DNA of 11,679 nucleotides from Chlamydiota bacterium (GTDB lineage: Bacteria > Chlamydiota > Chlamydiia > Chlamydiales > Waddliaceae): the NCBI GenBank assembly GCA_011065005.1, contig JAAKFP010000032.1, forward strand, positions 1-11,679, in the 5' to 3' direction. The notes beneath the pieces were generated by a model. That model had not been told where the DNA came from. It saw only the letters and a list, made by a program, of their open reading frames with translations, and did no database searches. Of this stretch, positions 5,320-11,679 are shown in pieces. How positions within the stretch are numbered: the first letter of the stretch is position 1; every line of letters starts with the position of its first letter. The position numbers were made by a program, and so were the translations under genes.

Positions 5320-6990
5320 TTATTCCTGTCCTTCAATTCCGCGGGTGACACGTAGCACCTCTGCTACTGTCGTAATTCCTTTTCTTGTTAGTTCTGCACC
5401 ATGTTTTAAAAGGCTGGACATTCCGGTTTCTAAGGCAAGCCGCCGCAGCTCGATCGCATCAGGGCTTTTGACGATTTGCTTTCTTATCGTGTTGTTAACG
5501 ACCATCAGCTCATACAAGCCGTGACGACCTCGATATCCAGAACCAAAACATGCATCGCAGCCCTTTCCTGTGAATAGTTGCCCTTTGATTAATTGATTTT
5601 TGGTAAGCCCTAGATTTTGGAGTTCCCGATCAGAAGGCTTGTATGCCTCTTTACAATCGGGACAAATCCTCCTGACAAGTCGTTGTGCGATAACACCCAC
5701 TATTGTTGAGGAGAGAAGATAGGGTTCGACTCCCATATCCACTAGACGTGTGATTGCTGAGGGAGCATCGTTGGTGTGGAGAGTGCTCAGCACGAGGTGT
5801 CCGGTTAGGGAGGCTTGAATGGCGATTTCCGCAGTTTCAATATCCCGGATTTCCCCAATCATCACAATGTCCGGGTCCTGCCGGAGGATGGTTCTCAATC
5901 CGGCGGCGAAGTTCAGGTTAATCTTTGGCCTCACACCGATTTGTGCAATACCTTTTAGGTTATATTCTACAGGGTCTTCGATGGTCATGATATTTGTTTC
6001 GTCGTTGTGGAGTTCACAAATAGCACTATATAATGTCGTCGTCTTACCACTTCCTGTAGGGCCTGTGACGAGGATGATCCCTTCAGGAAGAGAGATCAAG
6101 CGTAGGAACTCATCGTTAACTTTGGGGAGCATGCCAAGTTTGTTCAATCCTAAAAGAACATCCCCGCGGTCGAGAATTCGCAAAACAATCCGTTCTCCGC
6201 CAGTCACAGGTACCGTACTTACACGGAAGTCGACTTCTCGCCTACCCATACGTAATTTAATTCGACCATCTTGAGGGAGTCGATGTTCGGCGATATCCAT
6301 CTTTGCCATAACTTTGATGCGGGTAAGAAGCTGTGCTTGAAATTTTGGGGCGGGTGTGTGGCGCGTTTGCAGTACGCCATCAATACGATACCGTACTCGC
6401 AGACCACCTTCGAGTGGTTCAAAGTGGATGTCGGAAGCACCCTGTTGGATCGCTTCAGTGATGATAAGATTTAAAAGTTTAATAATAGGAGCTTGCTCTC
6501 GCGTTATATCTAATAGGTCGTAAACTTCAACCTCCTCCTCTTTTCCCTCTTCTTTTTCTTTTTTTAGAGAAGCGATCAATTCCGAGGCAGCTCCTGTGGC
6601 TTGATCGTAGCATTCTCCTATAGCCATGAGGATCGCTTCTTTGGGGCTATATACCGCTTTGATTTCCCTGTCGAGAAGCAGTCGTAGCTCTTCGAGAGGT
6701 TCCAAATTGAGAGGATCGGACACAGCGACAAGGATGGCACCACCTTCCTCTTTGATGGGAAGGAGGGTATGTTTTTTTACAAAGCTGTAGGGAACTTTGT
6801 TCAGGTATTCTTTCGAGAGCCGAAGGCCTGTGAGGTCTGGATAGATAGGCATCCCTAGCTCTTCCGCTAGAGAACGGCTTACTTCATTCCCTCCTAACAT
6901 ACCGTGGCGTGCCAATTCGTCACTTGCGGAAGGTTTCCGTTTTGGGGGTTCGGGTTGAGGGGTAGACCCTTCAGGTGCATCACCTGCCAT
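5320..6990 (-). CDS. gspE: GspE, T2SS assembly ATPase
   Basis: 556 residues. The N-terminal ~40 are Pro/Ser-rich, followed by the GspE/PilB N-terminal fold (LAEELGMPIYPDL...VPYSFVKKHTLLPI, ~41-125), a charged Lys/Glu linker (~142-157) and the secretion ATPase core. Walker A GPTGSGKT is at ~310-317, the Asp box around MTIEDPVEY, Walker B DIVMIGE at ~374-380 and the His box GHLVLSTLHTND at ~397-408. A CxxC...CxxC pair (Cys443/446 and Cys478/481) forms the zinc-binding CM domain. All catalytic motifs look intact. It hydrolyses ATP as a hexamer on the inner face of the cytoplasmic membrane to drive pseudopilus extension. It overlaps gspD by 11 bp. The ATG at 6990 is preferred to a GTG at 7008 because AAGGTG is correctly spaced before it. 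The partner GspL, normally bound by the N-domain, is not in the window. Confidence 0.96.
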   Translation of the reverse strand: MAGDAPEGSTPQPEPPKRKPSASDELARHGMLGGNEVSRSLAEELGMPIYPDLTGLRLSKEYLNKVPYSFVKKHTLLPIKEEGGAILVAVSDPLNLEPLEELRLLLDREIKAVYSPKEAILMAIGECYDQATGAASELIASLKKEKEEGKEEEVEVYDLLDITREQAPIIKLLNLIITEAIQQGASDIHFEPLEGGLRVRYRIDGVLQTRHTPAPKFQAQLLTRIKVMAKMDIAEHRLPQDGRIKLRMGRREVDFRVSTVPVTGGERIVLRILDRGDVLLGLNKLGMLPKVNDEFLRLISLPEGIILVTGPTGSGKTTTLYSAICELHNDETNIMTIEDPVEYNLKGIAQIGVRPKINLNFAAGLRTILRQDPDIVMIGEIRDIETAEIAIQASLTGHLVLSTLHTNDAPSAITRLVDMGVEPYLLSSTIVGVIAQRLVRRICPDCKEAYKPSDRELQNLGLTKNQLIKGQLFTGKGCDACFGSGYRGRHGLYELMVVNNTIRKQIVKSPDAIELRRLALETGMSSLLKHGAELTRKGITTVAEVLRVTRGIEGQE

Positions 6991-9517
6991 TGTATTCACC
7001 TTCTTCACAGATATATCTAGTTCTTGGGCGGCCGAAAAGGATGGTCATGTATCCCTGGAACAGGCGATTTTTTTCCCGATCTAAAGCTTCATTCAAGCGA
7101 CAGAGAAATGCTGGAATATCTCCAGGTCTTCTGCACAGCTCTTCTCGTCTTAGCCTTGCAAAGTCCTCTTTTGGTTCCGAGATAATTTTCGGAGTCATAA
7201 AGATGATCATTTCTGTGTCAGTATCTTCAAGTTTCGTTGTGCTAAACAGCTTTCCTAGTCCGGGAATTTCCCCTAGAAATGGCACTTTTTCTATGGAGTC
7301 GTCGGTCTCTTTACGCCGTAATCCTCCGATAATCACAGCTTGACCATCAGGGAGGCGCACCTCATTTTGGATCTCTCTACGGTTTACTCTTGGCTGATTG
7401 GAAAGTTCTTGCCCAGGAGGAAAGGTGTCGAAGTTGATTTGTGAGACGAGAGTGATATAATTTGTGGGGTCTTCAAAGAAATCTTCTTCGTCAGCCATGT
7501 GAATCGTTGGTGTGACGGTAATCTCAATACCATATTGTGCCCGTGTAAATGCCGTTTGGGCCACGACACTTGCACTGTCAACGATATTTGTTCCTATTAG
7601 AATGGATCGTTCGTCTTTAATCTTTATCGAGGCCTCCGTCTGATTCATCGCAATAACAGAGGGAGAAGCGTTAAGGTAGACATCATCTTGAGTCATCAGA
7701 AACTTATAAGCAAAGTCGAACGCGGGAATTCCACAAGAGGTTCTTTTTCTGCTAAAGAAAAATTCTAAAATTCCGGCAGTACATGGGGGCTTAGCAGCAT
7801 CAAAACACCCTTCAAGGCCTCCATTCCAAATGACGTTACTCGTATGTGTCTGCGATGCGGCATCACCAAGCTTTAGCAAGTTCAACCCATATTCGTTGTC
7901 CCGCCTCATCGTTCTTTCAAACAGGAGAACTTCGATTTGAACCATCTTTTTTGGAACATCTAACTTTTTAATGATCTCCTTTAGCTTGGGAAGGATGTCG
8001 TTCTCGACAACCATCACTAACGCTCCCGCTTTTGGATCGACAATGAAATTATCACGCCCTTTGTTGTACTCTTTTTCTTTTTCATAGGCAGAGCGTATCG
8101 GACGAGGATTGATGGAATAGTCTCCCTGCTGGTAATAGGGAGGGTTGAAGTACTGAGGCTGAGACATCCGATCGAGAAGGAGTTCATTTCGCACTTCGTC
8201 AATGACGAAGCTTTCTTTTCTTTCTATTTCTTTTTCAATTTTTTCCTCTTCTTTCCTCTTCTCAACTTCTTCAGTATAGCCGATGCGGCTTTCGATCAAC
8301 ATGTAGTAGATCTTTTCCATAACCTGCGCCAATTCTTCTGGGTCGGAATGTTTGACGTTATACCAAAAGATTGAACGTTCGCGCGCTTCGCCCACTTGGC
8401 TTTCCACTTCATTGATGACGTCTTCAGCTTTTTGTATTTCGCTTTTCGTTCCAATCAAGAAAACAGCATGAGCTACCTTTGGGAGGGCTATCACATTAAG
8501 AGCGTTCACGTCCTCAGATTTTGACTTTCTCGCAAAAGTGGGCGTTTTATCCTTAGTTTTTCCTTTTGCCTCCTCAACATCGACCTCCTCGACGAATTCC
8601 TTGAAGATCGTTTGTAGAATTTTGGCCATCTCCTCAGCACTGACGCGATATAAAGGGACCGCTTTATATTCTAGGTCTCGTTTGTTTGTGGTGACAAAGT
8701 TGTGGATCTTTAACAAGTCTTTTACGTCTGAGACCTGTCCTACAATTAAGATGACTCGACCAATCCTCTGTAAGACGGTTGAGTTGGGATTGGCGAATTT
8801 CTCGAGAAAATACCAAATCCGTTTCACGTCCAAAGGTTCGGGAGAGATAACAAAACTTACGCGTGCATTATCGGGGTAGGCCTCAAGGTCGAGAGCATTT
8901 GCCGTGATCAGCCGGAGGTTGGATAGATCTTCTCGAACAAGATAAAGTTCTCGCAGATAGGGGTTCAACTCACGGATTCCTACGCCATTTTGGAGGAGGA
9001 TCTGTTCCAGCATCTCTCCCCAGGAGGCGCGTGGGATAGGGATGTTGGAGCTCACGCTAACTTGGATCTTAGCAATTTCGGGGGAGAGAAGATATACATA
9101 GTCCAAAGATCCGTAATCGATCACAAGCTGTTCTAAGGTGGTTTCAGGCTGATGCCATAGGGCATATTCCTCGTCATCCACGCCCGGTTTCGTTGCCATC
9201 TCACGCCAGTTTTCTTGAAGTATTTGAACGTTTTCCTTGGCATCATTGATCTGAATAAGTAGTTCTTGATAAGCTTCAGGAGGTGCATTTTGTTGATAGA
9301 GCTCGACAACTTTGTCTTGCAAACGCTGGATTTCCGTTCGCCTTTTCCTCAGCTCTTTGTTCATTTCGGCTAAGAATTTTTGCATCTCCGGGGTAAGTTC
9401 ACTGGTACCACTAACGATTCCGGCTTTTTTCTCAGCAATGGTTTGAGAGTGTAAAGGAAGCCCCAATGAACTCAAGAGACAAATTCCAATGAGGGTATTT
9501 TTTAAAATATTTCGCAT
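6980..9517 (-). CDS. gspD: GspD, T2SS outer-membrane secretin
   Basis: 845 residues from the ATG at 9517; an ATG at 9544 adds nine. The later start gives a compact Sec signal peptide (MRNILKNTLIGICLLSSLGL, cleavage near HSQ) and has GAGAAG six bases upstream. Next is an atypical charged coiled coil (~38-110), then an N0-like domain (~125-195: LEQLVIDYGS...ILLQNGVGI), N-domains (~285-375 and ~380-520, the latter with a ~75-residue charged/Tyr-Pro-rich insertion), and the secretin pore (~525-780). The pore contains VQIEVLLFER, VTPTIHM and the signature NEVRLPDGQAVIIGGLRRKE...VPFLGEIPGLGKLF...EMIIFMTP. It multimerises into the gated outer-membrane channel. All six mature cysteines lie in the last ~275 residues, which could suit a disulfide-cross-linked envelope. 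No C-terminal pilotin-binding S-domain is obvious to me. A type III or type IV pilus secretin is less likely given the neighbours. Confidence 0.95.
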   Translation of the reverse strand: MRNILKNTLIGICLLSSLGLPLHSQTIAEKKAGIVSGTSELTPEMQKFLAEMNKELRKRRTEIQRLQDKVVELYQQNAPPEAYQELLIQINDAKENVQILQENWREMATKPGVDDEEYALWHQPETTLEQLVIDYGSLDYVYLLSPEIAKIQVSVSSNIPIPRASWGEMLEQILLQNGVGIRELNPYLRELYLVREDLSNLRLITANALDLEAYPDNARVSFVISPEPLDVKRIWYFLEKFANPNSTVLQRIGRVILIVGQVSDVKDLLKIHNFVTTNKRDLEYKAVPLYRVSAEEMAKILQTIFKEFVEEVDVEEAKGKTKDKTPTFARKSKSEDVNALNVIALPKVAHAVFLIGTKSEIQKAEDVINEVESQVGEARERSIFWYNVKHSDPEELAQVMEKIYYMLIESRIGYTEEVEKRKEEEKIEKEIERKESFVIDEVRNELLLDRMSQPQYFNPPYYQQGDYSINPRPIRSAYEKEKEYNKGRDNFIVDPKAGALVMVVENDILPKLKEIIKKLDVPKKMVQIEVLLFERTMRRDNEYGLNLLKLGDAASQTHTSNVIWNGGLEGCFDAAKPPCTAGILEFFFSRKRTSCGIPAFDFAYKFLMTQDDVYLNASPSVIAMNQTEASIKIKDERSILIGTNIVDSASVVAQTAFTRAQYGIEITVTPTIHMADEEDFFEDPTNYITLVSQINFDTFPPGQELSNQPRVNRREIQNEVRLPDGQAVIIGGLRRKETDDSIEKVPFLGEIPGLGKLFSTTKLEDTDTEMIIFMTPKIISEPKEDFARLRREELCRRPGDIPAFLCRLNEALDREKNRLFQGYMTILFGRPRTRYICEEGEYNGR
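6997..7002 (-). promoter_or_regulatory. Ribosome binding site fixing the gspE start
   Basis: AAGGTG on the minus strand lies six bases before the ATG at 6990 and within the last codons of gspD. The upstream GTG at 7008 has no comparable motif, so 6990 is the preferred start, and translation of gspE is probably coupled to the end of gspD. Confidence 0.6.
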
Positions 9518-9592
9518 TATCAACTTCTCGTACGTTTTTATCATAAGTTTATTTGGCCTCTCGGTATGTAAGCGTTCAGACTCCTGCTTAAT

Positions 9593-9669
9593 AACCGCGA
9601 AGATCGCGAAGGAAGCGAAGAAAACACGAAGTTTTTTTTATTAGAATAATCTTCGCGTTCTTCGCGGTT
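9593..9669. repeat. CGCGAAG-type inverted repeat in the gap before gspD
   Basis: AACCGCGAAGATCGCGAAG (9593-9611) is complementary, with two mismatches, to 9651-9669. Inside the left arm the motif CGAAG recurs about every nine bases (CGCGAAGAT, CGCGAAGGA, AGCGAAGAA, CACGAAG), so the left side is also a degenerate tandem repeat. TTAATAACCGCGAAG at 9590-9604 reappears inverted at about 577-591, showing it is dispersed. No T-tract follows on the minus strand, so it is not an obvious terminator for the upstream gene. The rest of 9518-9688 contains a weak TATGAT (-10-like) about 20 bp upstream of the gspD ATG and nothing else. Confidence 0.65.
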
Positions 9670-9688
9670 AACAGATAGAGGTGAACGG

Positions 9689-11143
9689 TTACCTCGGCAT
9701 AGCATTTTGGATCTCTTCCAACTTGAGACTTCTTTCATCTACTCTCGGACCCTCTCTGAATTTCTCTTGATCTTCAATCTCTCCATTCTGATGCCTTTGG
9801 TTTCCATTTTTGTTCCACTCTTCATTCCGTTGATAAGGTTTATCCGGTGGAGGTCTCCTCCTTGCATCAGGCTTTGGTGTTGTAAAACCTGGTGAGGTGC
9901 TCTGCTGTAAAGGAATCTCCACGCTTTTCATATCGGTGCGTGTGCCATTGAAAATTGTTCCCATCAACACCTGATGTCCATCTCCCCTGTCAATGCTATC
10001 CACAACAAACAATGGGCCAACAGTTTTCCTTTCGACATAATCATCAATTTCTTTGGGTGTCGTTAACTTTTGCCACTCTCCATCGATATACAAAAACCAG
10101 TCTTGAGGACTAATAATAACCCTCTCGTCTTTAACCTCAAACATCAGCTGAGATCGGGTTCTTGCTCCGACAAACTTGAAGGTTTTTTCTACGTCCTGAG
10201 GTATTCGAGTTTCTGTAGATTTTATCAAGTTCAAGGTGACTTTTCCCTTGCCTGCCACATCCCACAAGTCGAGTCTCATGAGTCGTTCCTCGATTTTACT
10301 GACCACAAGCAGAGGGTGACCGCGTGAGTCTTCTCCGGGCTGCACCTTTTGCCATTTGTCACCTATCCAGGCTAAGGCATCACCAATGCTAACATATACG
10401 GAATACGCTTCGTCCTGTTCGCCAAAATCAATGCGTTGTTTTTCAACAAACTCTTTAAATTCCTCACCACCATGTTTTTCCAAAAAGAGGTCCTGACCAT
10501 ACCATCTTGCCCTTTGCCTTGCAAGAAGTGTCCCGTCCACTTTCCACTTCCCAATTTCCCATTTTTCCCCGCCAAATCGAGCGAATTCTCTCTCCCTAAG
10601 AGTAAACTTGGAGTGCTTTTCAGGCTTGCGGACCACCTCTCCAGATTCATTTTTCATCAAAACAGCAATCATAGCTTCTTTTTCTTTAGGGGTAGCTTTG
10701 ATCCAAAGGTATGTTTCTTCATTATTAGGGCTAAACCGATATTTGATGCGGGGTAAGTCCTCATCATAAACAAGATATAAGGGGGTCTCTGGCGGAATAG
10801 AAGAGATCTCCTTGGAGCCGGAAAAAGAGAAATGAAGCAACGATTGCTCTGCTAAGGCGTCGGGGCGTTCGTTTTTTCCGTAGTATATGAGAGTATTTCT
10901 TAGATCGGGAAGTTGGAGGGTCATCGGAGAATATTTCAACCGGAGAAATGGAGGCCCGATTGCATCGTATTTCTCCTTTTCCATTGTAAAGGCTCCCTTG
11001 GGGAGTTTTGCTTTCTCTGGAGTGACCTCAACAATAGGAATTTCTGAGGGGCGCGCGAAATAATACCCCATCGTTAAGAGAACGAGTAAAAGGGTTATAC
11101 CGGCGATGGAGAGATTAATCAAATAAAACCAATTTTTTGTCAT
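9689..11143 (-). CDS. Single-TM protein upstream of gspD, possible GspC-like coupling protein
   Basis: 484 residues from the ATG at 11143 (a TTG at 11149 is the alternative; neither has a good Shine-Dalgarno). A short basic cytoplasmic start (MTKNWFYL) is followed by one membrane helix (~8-30: LSIAGITLLLVLLTMGYYF) and a large, presumably periplasmic, domain. Two segments ~90 residues apart look like a duplicated unit: IGDALAWIGDKWQKV...HPLLVVSKI (~253-284) and ISPQDWFLYIDGEWQKL...GPLFVVDSI (~344-384). The last ~70 residues are rich in Pro, Arg, Asn, Gln and Glu and look disordered. I recognise no domain family. N-in single-TM topology and position directly before gspD are those of GspC, and C. 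trachomatis has an uncharacterised gene (CT573) in the same place, to my recollection. A GspC-like role linking GspD to the inner membrane is inference only. Confidence 0.85.
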   Translation of the reverse strand: MTKNWFYLINLSIAGITLLLVLLTMGYYFARPSEIPIVEVTPEKAKLPKGAFTMEKEKYDAIGPPFLRLKYSPMTLQLPDLRNTLIYYGKNERPDALAEQSLLHFSFSGSKEISSIPPETPLYLVYDEDLPRIKYRFSPNNEETYLWIKATPKEKEAMIAVLMKNESGEVVRKPEKHSKFTLREREFARFGGEKWEIGKWKVDGTLLARQRARWYGQDLFLEKHGGEEFKEFVEKQRIDFGEQDEAYSVYVSIGDALAWIGDKWQKVQPGEDSRGHPLLVVSKIEERLMRLDLWDVAGKGKVTLNLIKSTETRIPQDVEKTFKFVGARTRSQLMFEVKDERVIISPQDWFLYIDGEWQKLTTPKEIDDYVERKTVGPLFVVDSIDRGDGHQVLMGTIFNGTRTDMKSVEIPLQQSTSPGFTTPKPDARRRPPPDKPYQRNEEWNKNGNQRHQNGEIEDQEKFREGPRVDERSLKLEEIQNAMPR

Positions 11144-11162
11144 GGACAAGGCTACAATAATT

Positions 11163-11192
11163 AAAATACGCGTAACCTCATTTATATATCAA
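11163..11192 (-). promoter_or_regulatory. Candidate T2SS operon promoter
   Basis: On the minus strand TTGATA (11192-11187, 5/6 to consensus) is followed after 18 bases by TATTTT (11168-11163, 4/6). The start point would be near 11156, leaving a leader of only about 13 nt before the ATG at 11143, in keeping with the missing Shine-Dalgarno. The -35 box lies within the dyad at 11174-11200. This is the best sigma-70-like match I found upstream of the operon, but it is not strong. Confidence 0.4.
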
Positions 11193-11206
11193 ATGAGGTT
11201 TTTTTT
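11174..11206 (+). terminator. Rho-independent terminator shape facing out of the operon's 5' end
   Basis: A perfect 10-bp stem AACCTCATTT (11174-11183)/AAATGAGGTT (11191-11200) with a 7-nt A/T loop runs into a string of eight T (11199-11206) on the plus strand. No plus-strand gene ends here. It would stop antisense transcription leaving the first operon gene. Because the dyad also overlaps the candidate -35 box, it could instead be an operator. Confidence 0.55.
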
Positions 11207-11234
11207 ACACCCATGATCGACCTTGTTGCATAAT

Positions 11235-11451
11235 TCACCACAGTGAACACAAGAGCTCACAGAGAGGATATGAGAGAAAATTGATGAGTCATTTATTTCC
11301 TCTCATATTCTCTCAGTGAGCTCTATCTCGACTTTCGACATTTGGATTCAGCCTGAAGGACTGGTATTGCAACAGCCCCGGGCTGTTGCACTTTCAGCCT
11401 TTCAGGCTGAATCCAAATGTCGAAAGTCGAGTCTATGTGCTCCGTGGTGAT
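11235..11451. repeat. Older ~42-bp-arm hairpin split by an insertion
   Basis: The left arm 11235-11276 (TCACCACAGTGAACAC...GAGCTCACAGAGAGG...) is complementary to a right arm that is now in two pieces, 11301-11326 (...TCTCAGTGAGCTCTAT) and 11437-11451 (GTGCTCCGTGGTGA). Joining the two pieces restores a nearly continuous match to the complement of the left arm. The interruption is exactly the palindrome 11327-11431 plus one copy of TCTAT. Confidence 0.7.
11327..11431. mobile_element. 105-bp palindromic element with TCTAT target duplication
   Basis: The two 52-bp arms (CTCGACTTTCGACATTTGG..., then AGCCTGAAGGACT..., then TGCAACAGCCC) are complementary with few mismatches around a centre at 11379. 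The pentamer TCTAT flanks both sides (11322-11326 and 11432-11436). The inner AGCCTGAAAGGCT/TGCAACAGCCC unit is the same repeat as at 1-390. It has no coding capacity. The flanking duplication and the split hairpin around it indicate a real insertion event. The mobilising enzyme is unknown. Confidence 0.72.
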
Positions 11452-11555
11452 TGAATCGAGGTCTGAACGGTTACCACCACTAAAAAAGGTGTTGCCAGCT
11501 TCCTTCTCATACGATATAACAAAATTAGTACATTAACCTAGAAAACGCAGTTGAA

Positions 11556-11679
11556 GACGATCTCTAAGCACAATCTCTTGGCCCATAACCGCTTACAATG
11601 GAGGGCCCCTTCACCGTATGGGAATGTGACCCTCCATTGTAAGCAGTTATGAACCAAAATCTTGCACTTATAGATCATT
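11556..11679. mobile_element. Large palindrome, MITE-like, at window edge
   Basis: ATAACCGCTTACAATGGAGGG (11585-11605) pairs with 11630-11650 with one mismatch. Weaker complementarity extends outward through CTTGGCCC/GAACCAA, TAAG..CAA/TTG..CTTA and GATCT/AGATC to 11556 and 11679, the window end. The unpaired centre is 11606-11629. No ORF. It may continue to the right of the window. Nothing else was found in 11454-11555. Confidence 0.6.

Noticed and set aside
4131..9517. Type IV pilus (PilB/PilC/PilQ) or type III secretion reading of the D-E-F genes
   Set aside because: The adjacent G-H-I-J-K block in canonical order, the GspK-like APPQLL motif and the T2SS-type secretin signature fit T2SS. 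No PilM-N-O-P or Sct genes are present.
9541..9738. Minus-strand frame bridging the gap between the first gene and gspD
   Set aside because: It is made largely of the CGCGAAG repeat and has low-complexity Ser/Arg composition. It does not look like a protein.
11210..11679. CRISPR array or tRNA in the repeat-rich right end
   Set aside because: Repeats are inverted pairs, not regularly spaced direct repeats, and no cloverleaf was recognisable.

Overview
The window is dominated by one long minus-strand operon, read from about 11150 down to 790, that encodes a type II secretion system (T2SS). In transcription order it holds an unassigned membrane-anchored protein, the secretin GspD, the ATPase GspE, the platform protein GspF, the major pseudopilin GspG, and four minor pseudopilin-like proteins in the canonical order H-I-J-K. 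The gene order, with an uncharacterised single-TM protein directly upstream of a GspD that carries an unusual N-terminal coiled coil, matches my memory of the chlamydial T2SS cluster (C. trachomatis CT573 to about CT565). I therefore infer a member of the Chlamydiae outside Chlamydiaceae, or a close PVC-superphylum relative. This is moderate confidence, because I could not search databases.

Layout: 1-390 is a nested inverted repeat, an AGCCTGAAAGGCT/TGCAACAGCCC dispersed repeat with a MITE-like palindrome inside it. 391-685 is intergenic with small hairpins and ends in a near-consensus promoter. 686-796 (+) is a 36-residue hydrophobic small protein with its own promoter and strong Shine-Dalgarno, converging on the operon end. 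790-9517 is gspK-J-I-H-G-F-E-D. A 157-bp palindromic MITE-like element (3565-3721) sits between gspG and gspH, exactly at the gspG stop codon. 9518-9688 is a gap with a CGCGAAG-type inverted repeat. 9689-11143 is the unassigned first gene. 11144-11679 is non-coding. It holds the probable operon promoter overlapping a terminator-shaped dyad, a 105-bp palindrome that has jumped into one arm of an older hairpin with a TCTAT duplication, and part of another large palindrome at the window edge.

How the genes should work together: GspE (cytoplasmic ATPase) and GspF (inner membrane) drive assembly of a periplasmic pseudopilus of GspG tipped by H/I/J/K, pushing substrates through the GspD outer-membrane channel. 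GspC, GspL, GspM and the prepilin peptidase GspO are not recognisable here. The 484-residue first gene has the topology of an inner-membrane coupling protein and could stand in for GspC. The most unusual feature of the machine is that every pseudopilin with a recognisable cleavage motif (G, H, I, J) lacks the glycine normally needed before the cleavage site and instead shares a [RK]-R-[F/H/Y] signature. This implies a prepilin peptidase with altered specificity, or unprocessed pseudopilins.
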